NCBI GenBank assembly: GCA_965207755.1 | Contig: OZ242297.1 | Span: 1,984,001-2,048,000, forward strand | From: Aldehydirespirator sp028819505 | Lineage (GTDB): Bacteria; Actinomycetota; Acidimicrobiia; Acidimicrobiales; Aldehydirespiratoraceae | Direction of reading: 5' to 3' | DNA length: 64,000 bases | Part shown: positions 51,475 to 60,401 of the stretch, piece by piece | Layout of the letters: each line of letters starts with the position of its first letter | Position numbering within the stretch: the first letter of the stretch is position 1 | Notes under the pieces: generated by a model | The model's database searches: none | What the model was told of the DNA's origin: nothing | Seen by the model: the letters and a program-made list of their open reading frames with translations, nothing else | Made by a program: the position numbers and the translations under genes

Positions 51475-54400
51475 ATGGAGAAGCTCCTGGTCGCCAACCG
51501 GGGCGAGATCGCCATCCGGGCCTTCAGGGCGGCGACGCAGCTGGGCATCAGGACCGTCGCCATACTCCCGATCGAGGAGGAGCGCAGCGGTGCGCTCCAC
51601 CGGATCAAGGCCGACGAGGCCTACGTGATCGGCGAGCCCGGCCGTCCGGTCAGGGCCTACCTCGACCATCAGGCCATCGTGGCCAAGGCGGTGGAGGTGG
51701 GTGCGGACGCCGTGTACCCCGGCTACGGCTTCCTGTCGGAGAGCCCCGACCTAGCCGAGGCCTGCGCCCGGGCCGGGGTGACGTTCGTCGGGCCCGGCGC
51801 GGCTGTGCTCAGGCTGACCGGCAACAAGATGCGGGCGCGGCAGGCCGCCGAGGATGCGGGGCTGCCCGTGCTGCGCCAGTCCCCGCCGGTCGGCGATCCC
51901 GCCGAGGCCGAGGCCCACGCGGCCGGTATCGGCTTCCCGCTGTTCGTGAAGGCGTCCTCCGGCGGGGGCGGCCGGGGGATGCGCCGGGTCGAGAGCGCCT
52001 CCGGCCTGGTCGAGGCGGTCGAGGCGGCCCAGCGCGAGGCCGGCAGCGCCTTCGGGGACTCCACCGTCTTCCTCGAGGAGGCCATGACCGGCGTCCGCCA
52101 CATCGAGGCCCAGGTGCTGGCCGACACCGCGGGCAACGTAGTCCACCTCTACGAACGCGACTGCTCGGTGCAGCGCCGCTTCCAGAAGGTGGTCGAGATG
52201 GCGCCGGCCCGGGACCTCGACGCCGGCGTGCGCGACGGCCTGCTGGCCGACGCGGTCCGCTTCGCGTCCTCCATCGGCTACGCCAACGCCGGCACGGTGG
52301 AGTTCCTGGTGGACGGCACCGGCCGCTACGTCTTCATCGAGATGAACCCCCGCATCCAGGTGGAGCACACCGTGACCGAGGAGGTCACCGACGTCGACCT
52401 GGTCGAATCGCAGCTGCTGGTCGCCTCTGGGGCCACACTGCCCGAGCTGGGGCTCACCCAGGACGCCATCAGCCTGCGGGGCTTCGCCCTGCAGTGCCGG
52501 GTGACCGCTGAGGACCCCTCCAACGACTTCCGTCCCGACACCGGCAGGATCGTGGCGTACCGGCCGGCCAGCGGGGCCGGGGTGCGCCTCGACGGCTGCG
52601 TCTACCAGGGCGTGGAGATAACCCCCCACTTCGACTCCATGATCGAGAAGGTCACCTGCCGGGGCAAGGACTTCGAGACTGTGGTGCGCCGCATGCAGCG
52701 CACGCTGGCCGAGTACCGGGTGCGGGGAGTGTCCACCAACCAGCCCTACCTGCAGGCCATCCTGGCCGACGACCAGTTCCGCGACGGTCCGGTCACCACC
52801 AGCTTCATCGACGACCGCCCCGAGTTGACCGCGGCGTCGGTGGGGGCCAACCGGGCCACCCGGCTGCTGCGCTACCTGGCCGACGTGACCGTCCACATCC
52901 CCCACGGACCGGCCCCCACCAGGGTCGCCCCGGCCACCAAACTGCCGCCGTCGCGCACCGGCCGGCCGCCGGCGGGCTCGCGCCAGCGCCTGCTGGAGCT
53001 CGGGCCGGAGAGGTTCGCGGCCGATCTTCGGGCGGCCGGACCGGTGCAGGTGACCGACACGACGCTGCGGGACGCCCACCAGTCGATCCTCGCCACACGG
53101 CTGCGCACCATCGACCTGGTGGCCGGCGCCCGCGAGATGGCCCACACCATGCCGGAGCTGCTGAGCATGGAGTGCTGGGGAGGGGCCACCTTCGACGTGG
53201 CCCTGCGGTTCCTGCACGAGGATCCCTGGGAGCGCCTGGCCCGCATCCGTGAGGCTGCGCCGAACATCTGCACCCAGATGCTGCTGCGGGGCCGCAACAC
53301 GGTCGGCTACTCGCCCTACCCGGATTCGGTGGCAGGCCATTTCGTCGCGGAGGCGGCCGCAACAGGGATGGACATCTTCCGCGTGTTCGACGCCTTCAAC
53401 TCCATCGACCAGATGCGCCCGGCCATCGCCGCGGTGCTCGAGGCGGGGGCGGTGGCCGAAGGGACCATCTGCTACTCGGGGAACCTGTCCAGTCCGGCCG
53501 AGGACCTGTACACCCTCGACTACTACTTGAGGGTGGCCGAGGAGCTGGTCGAGGCCGGGGCGCACATCCTGTGCGTCAAGGACATGGCCGGACTGCTGCG
53601 GGCCGGCGCCGCCGCGACGCTGGTGACCGCGCTGCGTGAGCGCTTCGACCAGCCCGTGCATCTGCACACCCACGACACCGGCGGGGGCCAGCTCGCCACC
53701 TACATGGCCGCCATAGAGGCGGGGGTGGACGCGGTGGACGGGTCCGCTCCTCCCCTGTCGGGGATGACCTCCCAGCCGTCGATCGCCTCCGTCGTGGCCA
53801 TGACCGACCACGCCGAGCGGGCCACCGGCCTCAGCCTCGACGCCATCGGCGACCTCGAGCCCTACTGGGAGGCGGTCCGCCGGGTGTACGCCCCCTTCGA
53901 GGCGGGCCTGCAGTCGCCGACCGGCACCGTCTACCGCCACGAGATCCCCGGCGGGCAGCTATCGAACCTGAGGGCCCAGGCCCGGGCCCTGGGCCTGGGG
54001 CACCGCTTCGAGGAGGTCGAGAAGCTCTACGCGGCCTGCAACGAGCTGCTCGGGCGGCCCGTCAAGGTCACACCGTCGTCGAAGGTGGTCGGCGATCTGG
54101 CCCTGCATCTGGTGGCCTCGGGCGTCTCGCCGGAGCAGCTGCTGGAGGACCCGGCCGGCGTCGACCTGCCCGACAGCGTCATCGGGTTCCTCCACGGCGA
54201 GCTGGGCACGCCGCCCGGCGGGTTCCCCGAGCCCTTCCGGTCGAGGGCGACCGAGGGCCGGTCGTGGTCGCCGACCTACAAGGACCTCACTGAAGCCGAC
54301 GTCGAGGGTCTGGCCCGGAACCGGCGCGCCACCCTCAACCGGCTGCTGTTCCCCACGCCGTCGGCGGCGCAGGCCGAGAAGACGGACCGCTACGGCGACC

Positions 54401-54885
54401 TGTCGGTGCTGCCGTCGCTGCTGTTCTGGTACGGCCTCGACCCCCATTGCGAGGACACCGCCGTCGTGCTGGGCCGGGGCGTGCGGCTGCTGCTGGGACT
54501 CCGCTCGATCAGCGAGCCCAACGACGAGGGCATCCGCATCGTCGGCTTCCGGGTGAACGGCCAGCCCCGCGACATCGACACCCTCGACCGCACCGTGGCC
54601 TCGGGCCGCCCCGAGCACGCCCGGGCCGACCCGACCAGGCCGGGGCACGTGGCCGCTCCGTTCCGGGGCGCGGTCAACGTGTCGGTGGCGGTCGGCGACC
54701 GGGTCGCTGCGGGCGACACGGTGGCGGTGATCGAGGCCATGAAGATGGAGTCGTCCATCTCGGCGCCGGTGGCGGGCACGATCGAGTCGGTCGCGGCCGC
54801 GCCGGGCGCCCTGCTCGAGCCCGGCGACCTGATCCTCGAGATCCGCCCCGCGGGCCGCGCCGCCAGCCCCGAAGCCGCCGGCTAG
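51475..54885 (+). CDS. pyc: Pyruvate carboxylase
   Basis: 1136 residues, all three parts in one chain. Biotin carboxylase: EKLLVANRGEIAIRAFRAA, ATP loop KASSGGGGRGMRRVES, and FIEMNPRIQVEHTVTEEVTD. Carboxyltransferase: VTDTTLRDAHQSILATRLRT, MECWGGATFDVALRFLHEDP and HTHDTGGGQLATYMAAIEAG. Biotin carrier: IEAMKMESSISAPVAG with the biotin lysine at residue 1090. The enzyme makes oxaloacetate from pyruvate and bicarbonate. The order fits pyruvate carboxylase rather than acyl-CoA carboxylase. It is replenishing enzyme to the citric acid cycle, as fumarase nearby is part of it. Confidence 0.97.
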   Translation: MEKLLVANRGEIAIRAFRAATQLGIRTVAILPIEEERSGALHRIKADEAYVIGEPGRPVRAYLDHQAIVAKAVEVGADAVYPGYGFLSESPDLAEACARAGVTFVGPGAAVLRLTGNKMRARQAAEDAGLPVLRQSPPVGDPAEAEAHAAGIGFPLFVKASSGGGGRGMRRVESASGLVEAVEAAQREAGSAFGDSTVFLEEAMTGVRHIEAQVLADTAGNVVHLYERDCSVQRRFQKVVEMAPARDLDAGVRDGLLADAVRFASSIGYANAGTVEFLVDGTGRYVFIEMNPRIQVEHTVTEEVTDVDLVESQLLVASGATLPELGLTQDAISLRGFALQCRVTAEDPSNDFRPDTGRIVAYRPASGAGVRLDGCVYQGVEITPHFDSMIEKVTCRGKDFETVVRRMQRTLAEYRVRGVSTNQPYLQAILADDQFRDGPVTTSFIDDRPELTAASVGANRATRLLRYLADVTVHIPHGPAPTRVAPATKLPPSRTGRPPAGSRQRLLELGPERFAADLRAAGPVQVTDTTLRDAHQSILATRLRTIDLVAGAREMAHTMPELLSMECWGGATFDVALRFLHEDPWERLARIREAAPNICTQMLLRGRNTVGYSPYPDSVAGHFVAEAAATGMDIFRVFDAFNSIDQMRPAIAAVLEAGAVAEGTICYSGNLSSPAEDLYTLDYYLRVAEELVEAGAHILCVKDMAGLLRAGAAATLVTALRERFDQPVHLHTHDTGGGQLATYMAAIEAGVDAVDGSAPPLSGMTSQPSIASVVAMTDHAERATGLSLDAIGDLEPYWEAVRRVYAPFEAGLQSPTGTVYRHEIPGGQLSNLRAQARALGLGHRFEEVEKLYAACNELLGRPVKVTPSSKVVGDLALHLVASGVSPEQLLEDPAGVDLPDSVIGFLHGELGTPPGGFPEPFRSRATEGRSWSPTYKDLTEADVEGLARNRRATLNRLLFPTPSAAQAEKTDRYGDLSVLPSLLFWYGLDPHCEDTAVVLGRGVRLLLGLRSISEPNDEGIRIVGFRVNGQPRDIDTLDRTVASGRPEHARADPTRPGHVAAPFRGAVNVSVAVGDRVAAGDTVAVIEAMKMESSISAPVAGTIESVAAAPGALLEPGDLILEIRPAGRAASPEAAG

Positions 54886-54931
54886 CCGGCCCGGGTCCGA
54901 GATCGCGGACGGGTCTGGCCCTGGAGGCCCA

Positions 54932-55555
54932 CTACCGCTGCCGGTTCGGAGTTCGCACCGGCCGGGGCGCGATCCACTCGGCGACCAGCTCCGGGGAGCG
55001 GACCCGCCACTCCTCCTCGGTGATGGCGAAGCGGTGATGGTCCTCCCACACCCCGTTGATCTCGACGTAGCGCTCGGCCAGGCCCTCGTAGCGCAGCCCG
55101 AGCTTCTCGACCACCCGCAGGCTGGCCGAGTTGCGGGGCACGATGGACACCTGCAGCCGGTGCAGCCGCAGCTCCTCGAAGGCGAAGCGGGCCGCCACCA
55201 CCAGCGCCTCCGGGGTGTAGCCGTTGCCGGCGACGGCCTCGTCGATCCAGTAGCCGACATAGCACGACTGGAACGGGCCCCGCTGGATGGACGACAGGTT
55301 CATCTCGCCCCGGAGGTGCCTGTCCACGAACACGCCGAACCCGTATCCGGTGCCCTGCTGCCGTTCTCGGCGGCGGGCCGCGCAGCGGTCGGCGAACGCC
55401 TTGGGATCCTCGGCGGCGTCGGGCCGGCCCGGGACGGGCCGCGGCTCCCACCGCCTGAGACGGGCCCGGTTGCGCCGGCGCACCTGCTGCCACGCGCCGA
55501 AGTCGCCGCGTGCCAACGGTCGCAGCAACACTCGCCGCCCCAGCAGTGTGCTCAC
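54932..55555 (-). CDS. GNAT-family N-acetyltransferase, RimJ/RimL type
   Basis: 207 residues from GTG 55555, chosen because a TAGAGT box lies 8 nt upstream and the family starts here (LLGRRVLLRPLARGDFGAWQ). Family blocks: YGFGVFVDRHLRGEMNLSSI, CYVGYWIDEAVAGNGYTPEA (acetyl-CoA loop) and LRLHRLQVSIVPRNSASLRV followed by VEKLGLRYEGLAERYVEING. These are the marks of RimJ-like alanine N-acetyltransferases, which modify ribosomal or other N-termini. The target here is not known. Confidence 0.88.
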   Translation of the reverse strand: MSTLLGRRVLLRPLARGDFGAWQQVRRRNRARLRRWEPRPVPGRPDAAEDPKAFADRCAARRRERQQGTGYGFGVFVDRHLRGEMNLSSIQRGPFQSCYVGYWIDEAVAGNGYTPEALVVAARFAFEELRLHRLQVSIVPRNSASLRVVEKLGLRYEGLAERYVEINGVWEDHHRFAITEEEWRVRSPELVAEWIAPRPVRTPNRQR

Positions 55556-55563
55556 AGCCGCGC

Positions 55564-55569
55564 ACTCTA
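55564..55569 (-). promoter_or_regulatory. TANNNT -10 box before the acetyltransferase gene
   Basis: TAGAGT on the minus strand, 8 nt before GTG 55555, no Shine-Dalgarno sequence. Confidence 0.5.
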
Positions 55570-55680
55570 GCCATGCCGTCAGGCCTCTATCAGAATGCAG
55601 GATTCTGGCGTGTCTGGGCTGGAACGCAGCCGCGTGGGCGGGGCTCGGTCGGTCCGGGATTGCGCCCCCTGTCGCAACTG

Positions 55681-55718
55681 TGCTAGCAACGGCATGCATG
55701 TGCTAGCAACGGCATGCA
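55681..55718. repeat. Tandem 20-bp repeat upstream of the secreted repeat-protein gene
   Basis: TGCTAGCAACGGCATGCA occurs at 55681-55698 and again at 55701-55718 (20-bp period). It contains the 6-bp palindromes GCTAGC and GCATGC. It lies 35-72 bp before ATG 55753 in a 197-bp gap and could be a regulator site. Confidence 0.85.
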
Positions 55719-55752
55719 CGCGTAGGCGACGAGCCGCAGGAGGACGGGACCG

Positions 55753-57723
55753 ATGAGGCACAGGACCAGAGCGCCCGAGACCAAGGCCAGCTGTGTCGGT
55801 GCCCGCGAGGGTCACGCCATGACGCCCCCCCCCCCCCCCCGGATGTCGTTCCTAGTGAATGCACTAGCCTTTGGGCGTGGGCGGGCGGTCAGTCTTTCGC
55901 TGCTGACGGTCCTGGCGCTCATCGGGAGCCTGCTGGCCTTTGCCGGCAGTGTCAGCGGGCAGTCCGCTGACGAGTTGTGCGATCCCCGTGACGGGGTCAA
56001 CTTCAGCGACGTTTCCGACAGCGACTACGGATCCGGCCACATTCTGTGCGCCCGGACCCTGGGTCTGGCCAAAGGCAAAGCCAGCGGCGAGTCCGGCCCG
56101 GAGTTCGGCCCCCGCGACAATCTCAGACGCGACGAGATGGCCGTGTTCTTGGCGCGGCTGTGGCGAGACGTGCTCGGACGCGTCTGCCCCGCCGGCGGCC
56201 ACCCCTTCGACGACCTGACGGGCAACTTCGCAGAAGACGACGTCTCATGCATATACCAACTCGACATCACCGGTGGCACCAGCCCTGTGACCTACGGCCC
56301 GTCGGACCCAGTCACGCCGGCACAGATGACCCGGTTCGTGGCACGCCTGCTCAACGGGGTCACCCCGGCCACCTGCGACACGTCAGGCAACGAACTCGAC
56401 AAAGCAGCGACATGCCTCGCGAACCTCAACATCGTGGCCAACACCGCCGAAGCCAAATCCACCAACGACGCGACACGCGCCCAGATGGCCGTGTACCTGA
56501 TCGGCGCGTGGCACCACGCCGCCGGCCGCGGCAAACCGCCCGCACCGCCAGCGCTTCCTGCAACCACGTCTCCGACCACCTCGACTCCCGCCAGCCCTGA
56601 CGCCTTCAAGGCCGTCGCCGCCGGCGCATTCCACAGCTGCGGGCTGCGCACCGACGACACCATCACCTGCTGGGGCGACAACGACAATGGGCAGTTGGAC
56701 GCGCCCGCCGGCAGATTCAAGGCCGTCACCGCCGGCGAGCGCCATAGTTGCGGGCTGCGCACCGACGGCACCGTCACCTGCTGGGGCTCCAACTTATTTG
56801 AGCAGGCGGACGCACCCGCAGGCAACTTCAAAGCCGTCACCGCCGGCCTGTTCCATAGTTGCGGGCTGCGCACCGACGACACCATCACCTGCTGGGGTGC
56901 CAGGGGTTACGTGGATGGGCGGACGGACGCGCCCGCAGGCAGTTTCAAAGCCGTCACCGCCGGCGACGTCCATAGCTGCGGGCTGCGCACAGACGGCACC
57001 GTCACCTGCTGGGGCCCCAACGGGTTTGGGCAGACGGACGCGCCCGCAGGCAGTTTCAAATCCGTCACCGCCGGCGGGTTCCATAGTTGCGGGCTGCGCA
57101 CAGACGGCACCGTCACCTGCTGGGGCTCCAACTTCATATCTGGGCGGGCGCCCGCAGGCAACTTCAAAGCCGTCACCGCTGGCGAGCGCCATAGTTGCGG
57201 GCTGCGCACAGACGACACCATCACCTGCTGGGGAAACAACGACGATGGGCAGACGGACGCGCCCGCAGGCAGTTTCAAATCCGTCTCCGCCGGCGACCAT
57301 AGTTGCGGGCTGCGCACCGACGGCACCATCACCTGCTGGGGCAACAACGGGTTTGGGCAGGCCGACGCGCCCGCAGGCACCACGACGACCACGACCACGA
57401 CCACCGTGCCACCGGCCGGATCGCCAGCGCTTACAGGTGAGGTGACCGAATGCGTCGCCGATCCGGTTGGGATTTTGGGTTACGACGTGACAATCTCGGG
57501 CACCGTGCATGCGAATAGGGCGGTGAGCGATGTGACTGTTTCCCGTTGGGAACCCGATCCGTTATCGGGATATGCAGGTGATTTCCAGTGGACTCGGGAC
57601 AGACTCGGTTCGTTGTCAGCAGGAGAGAGCAAGAATTTCAGCATCAGCACTGTGTACCCCCATTACATTCGTCATCCGAGCGATAGCGACTGTCAAGTCT
57701 GGGTGAACTTCTCCGAAGAGTAG
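55753..57723 (+). CDS. Secreted SLH-like/RCC1-like repeat protein with an N-terminal poly-C tract
   Basis: 656 residues from ATG 55753 (AGGAGG box 10 nt upstream); ATG 55819 and 55843 are in-frame alternatives. A signal-type segment (SLSLLTVLALIGSLLAFAGS) ends near SGQSADE. Two to three SLH-like blocks follow (FSDVSDSDYGSGHILCARTL, NLRRDEMAVFLARLWR). Then a TTSPTTSTPASP linker leads to seven repeats of about 36 residues built on AGxxHSCGLRTDGTVTCWG, a bacterial RCC1-like propeller with a cysteine pair in each. A poly-threonine linker and a final beta domain end the protein. It should be a surface protein. Sixteen Cs at 55825-55840 lie between the alternative starts. Confidence 0.82.
   Translation: MRHRTRAPETKASCVGAREGHAMTPPPPPRMSFLVNALAFGRGRAVSLSLLTVLALIGSLLAFAGSVSGQSADELCDPRDGVNFSDVSDSDYGSGHILCARTLGLAKGKASGESGPEFGPRDNLRRDEMAVFLARLWRDVLGRVCPAGGHPFDDLTGNFAEDDVSCIYQLDITGGTSPVTYGPSDPVTPAQMTRFVARLLNGVTPATCDTSGNELDKAATCLANLNIVANTAEAKSTNDATRAQMAVYLIGAWHHAAGRGKPPAPPALPATTSPTTSTPASPDAFKAVAAGAFHSCGLRTDDTITCWGDNDNGQLDAPAGRFKAVTAGERHSCGLRTDGTVTCWGSNLFEQADAPAGNFKAVTAGLFHSCGLRTDDTITCWGARGYVDGRTDAPAGSFKAVTAGDVHSCGLRTDGTVTCWGPNGFGQTDAPAGSFKSVTAGGFHSCGLRTDGTVTCWGSNFISGRAPAGNFKAVTAGERHSCGLRTDDTITCWGNNDDGQTDAPAGSFKSVSAGDHSCGLRTDGTITCWGNNGFGQADAPAGTTTTTTTTTVPPAGSPALTGEVTECVADPVGILGYDVTISGTVHANRAVSDVTVSRWEPDPLSGYAGDFQWTRDRLGSLSAGESKNFSISTVYPHYIRHPSDSDCQVWVNFSEE
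55825..55840 (+). repeat. Poly-C tract of 16, possible phase-variation switch
   Basis: Sixteen Cs code for prolines in the N-terminal region between ATG 55819 and ATG 55843. Gain or loss of one C would throw the upstream starts out of frame, leaving only the ATG 2 nt after the tract. A homopolymer of this length is also a common place for sequencing errors. Confidence 0.7.
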
Positions 57724-57732
57724 GCAGAGAAC

Positions 57733-60396
57733 ATGACTATCCAGACGTGTGGCAACCGTCGTTTGCGGCGTCTCGCGGCGTTGGTGCTGTTCGTGCTGGT
57801 GGCGGGCCATCACACGTCGGCGGGCGGCGCTTCTTCGAGCAGCACGCTCGTTTCCTCACCTCCTCCCGCCCCCTATCCGGCGCCCGACGAGGCACCGCCG
57901 CAGCCCGCGCAGCGCTCCGAATCGGAGCGGACCGCGCCCGGCGTCCCGTCGGCTGTGCGCGCGGCGGTCGAGAACGGGGACCGGGCAGCGCTGGTGGCGC
58001 TCTACAACGCGACCGGCGGCCCGGACTGGGCGAACAACGACAACTGGCTGACAGACGCCCCGCTGCGGGAGTGGCACGGGGTCAGAACCAACGCAGCAGG
58101 ACGTGTATCCCTGCTGGGTCTCGAGTGGAACGGCCTGTCGGGGCCGATCCCGTCTGAACTGGGCAACTTGACCAACCTGGAGCGGCTGTACCTTTACAAC
58201 AACGAGTTGTCGGGGCCGATCCCGCCGCAGCTGGGCAACTTGACCAACCTGAAGGTGCTGGAACTCCAAGTCAACGAGTTGTCGGGGCCCATCCCGCCGC
58301 AGCTGGGCGACCTGACCAACCTGACGGCGCTGAGCCTCGACAGCAACATGTTGTCGGGGCCCATCCCGCCGCAGCTGGGCAACTTGACCAACCTGACGGG
58401 ACTGAGCCTCGGCAGCAACCCGTTGTCGGGGCCCATCCCGCCGCAGCTGGGCGACCTGACCAACCTGACGGGACTGCACCTCCAAGGCAACGAGTTGTCG
58501 GGGCCCATCCCGCCGCAGCTGGGCGACCTGACCAACCTGACGGGACTGCACCTCCAAGGCAACGAGTTGTCGGGGCCGATCCCGCCGCAGCTGGGCAACT
58601 TGACCAGCCTGAAGTGGCTGGAACTCCAATTCAACGAGTTGTCGGGGCCGATCCCGTCTGAGCTGGGCAACTTGACCAGCCTGGAGGTGCTGGGCCTCAC
58701 CAGAAACGAATTGTCGGGGCCGATCCCGCCGGTGCTGGGCAACTTGACCAGCCTGGAGGCGCTGACCCTCAGCAGCAACATGTTGTCGGGGCCGATCCCG
58801 TCTGAGTTGCGCAGGCTCTCTCGCTTGGAGAGCTTGTCGGTGAGCGACAACGCGGGGCTGTGCGCTCCTGAGGACCGCGAGTTGTTTGCGTGGCTGTTGG
58901 AGCGCGATGCTTACCCGGACCGCTGTGCTGGGTCCGGTGAGCGGTTGTTGCCGAGTGTGATGATGAGCCAGGACAGCAACGGCATGTCGCTGCTGCTGCC
59001 GCAGGACTTGGGCGGGTGGTCGGGTGCGGCGGTCGAGGTGTCTGACCGCTCGGTTGTGGCGGCGTCGGTGGCGGGGGGCCGCCTTGTGCTGTCGCCGCGG
59101 GGTCTGGGGTCCGCGGAGGTGCGGGTCGCCCGGCCCGGCGGGGTTGTCGCGGTCGCTGAGGTGCAGGTGCGCGCCGCGGTGGGGACCTTCGGCATCGACC
59201 TCTTCTTGGAGCAGCCCGCCCCGCTCGGGGTCGAGGCGCCGATCGTGAGGGCCGCCGACTGGTGGTCGGACCTGCTCGACGGCACGGAGTGGCCCGACAG
59301 GCGGCCCGGATGCCCGGACGACGACGTCTTCGACGGCGCGGTGGAGGCAACGGCGGACGAACTGCTGATCGGGGTCCGCGTCGAAGACTTCACCGAGAGT
59401 GGCCGCTTCGACAATACGACGCTGGGGTATTTTTCTGGGTGCTATCTGCCGCCCGTGGCGGGCGGGGCGCCAGTGCTCCGCCCGGGCGGCGGCTATGTGG
59501 TGGCCCTCCCCTCTATTGCCGACAACGAGTTTGTGTATCGCCATGAGATCGGCCATGCGCTCGGGCTGGTGCTGTGGGGGCCGGACTCGGGTCTGACGAC
59601 ACCCGACGGGAAGTACTTCACCGGCCCGCACGCCGTCGAGGCCTACCGGGCAGACGGAGGCGACCCCGCCCTGCCCGGGGTGCCCATCTCCGACGACCGC
59701 GCCCATTGGGTACTCGGAGTCGACAACTTGATGGGAAAGCACGGCAGGAGTGACTTGATCTCCTTGGCGGCCCTCGCGGACGGCGGCTACATCGTGGACC
59801 TGTCCAAGGCGCTACTGCCGCTCCGGGTGTGGATACGCGGTTGGACAGACACGTTCTCCGGCGACTCCGGCGAACTCGAGTTCGCTCTGAACGCTCTCTA
59901 TCAGCGGGAGGTGCTCGACGGCACCGAGTGCGCCCGCATGGCGACCTGCCCCACCGAGCCGCTGAAACGGTGGGAGATGGCAGTGTGGCTCGTGCGCAGC
60001 ATCGACCAAAGAGCACCCGCGGCTGTGGACGCCACCCGGTTCGCCGACGTCGACGCCGACCAATGGTGGGCGCCCTATGTCGAGAGGCTCGCCGCGCTCG
60101 AGGTGACCGACGGCTGCCGCCGCGAGCCGCTGTCATACTGCCCCGACCGCGACGTCACCCGAGCGGAGATGGCCACCTTCCTCACCAGAGCCTTCGACCT
60201 CGAACCGGCCGCGCCCGCAGGCTTCACCGACACCACAGACGACACGCACAGCGCCGGCATCGACGCCCTCGCCGCAGCGAACATAACCGACGGCTGCCGC
60301 ACCGAGCCGCTGTCGTACTGCCCCGACGACGACGTTACCCGAGCGGAGATGGCCCTCTTCCTGTACCGAGCCCTGAACCACGCAGACCAGACCTAG
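57733..60396 (+). CDS. Secreted protein: plant-type LRRs, zinc metalloprotease domain and SLH domains
   Basis: 887 residues. A signal peptide (RRLAALVLFVLVAGHHTSAG) and proline-rich linker are followed by an LRR cap (LVALYNATGGPDWANNDNWL). Ten 24-residue repeats of the form LSGPIPPQLGNLTNLxxLxL (about residues 130-370) come next. After a beta-rich spacer there is a zincin site HEIGHALGL (H604, E605, H608) with VDNLMGKHG further on as the possible methionine turn, as in bacterial leishmanolysin-like peptidases. Three SLH-like blocks end the protein (RWEMAVWLVRSID, TRAEMATFLTRAF, TRAEMALFLYRAL). It starts 9 bp after the RCC1-like gene, so the two cell-surface proteins form one operon. Confidence 0.85.
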   Translation: MTIQTCGNRRLRRLAALVLFVLVAGHHTSAGGASSSSTLVSSPPPAPYPAPDEAPPQPAQRSESERTAPGVPSAVRAAVENGDRAALVALYNATGGPDWANNDNWLTDAPLREWHGVRTNAAGRVSLLGLEWNGLSGPIPSELGNLTNLERLYLYNNELSGPIPPQLGNLTNLKVLELQVNELSGPIPPQLGDLTNLTALSLDSNMLSGPIPPQLGNLTNLTGLSLGSNPLSGPIPPQLGDLTNLTGLHLQGNELSGPIPPQLGDLTNLTGLHLQGNELSGPIPPQLGNLTSLKWLELQFNELSGPIPSELGNLTSLEVLGLTRNELSGPIPPVLGNLTSLEALTLSSNMLSGPIPSELRRLSRLESLSVSDNAGLCAPEDRELFAWLLERDAYPDRCAGSGERLLPSVMMSQDSNGMSLLLPQDLGGWSGAAVEVSDRSVVAASVAGGRLVLSPRGLGSAEVRVARPGGVVAVAEVQVRAAVGTFGIDLFLEQPAPLGVEAPIVRAADWWSDLLDGTEWPDRRPGCPDDDVFDGAVEATADELLIGVRVEDFTESGRFDNTTLGYFSGCYLPPVAGGAPVLRPGGGYVVALPSIADNEFVYRHEIGHALGLVLWGPDSGLTTPDGKYFTGPHAVEAYRADGGDPALPGVPISDDRAHWVLGVDNLMGKHGRSDLISLAALADGGYIVDLSKALLPLRVWIRGWTDTFSGDSGELEFALNALYQREVLDGTECARMATCPTEPLKRWEMAVWLVRSIDQRAPAAVDATRFADVDADQWWAPYVERLAALEVTDGCRREPLSYCPDRDVTRAEMATFLTRAFDLEPAAPAGFTDTTDDTHSAGIDALAAANITDGCRTEPLSYCPDDDVTRAEMALFLYRALNHADQT

Positions 60397-60401
60397 CTCT
60401 T

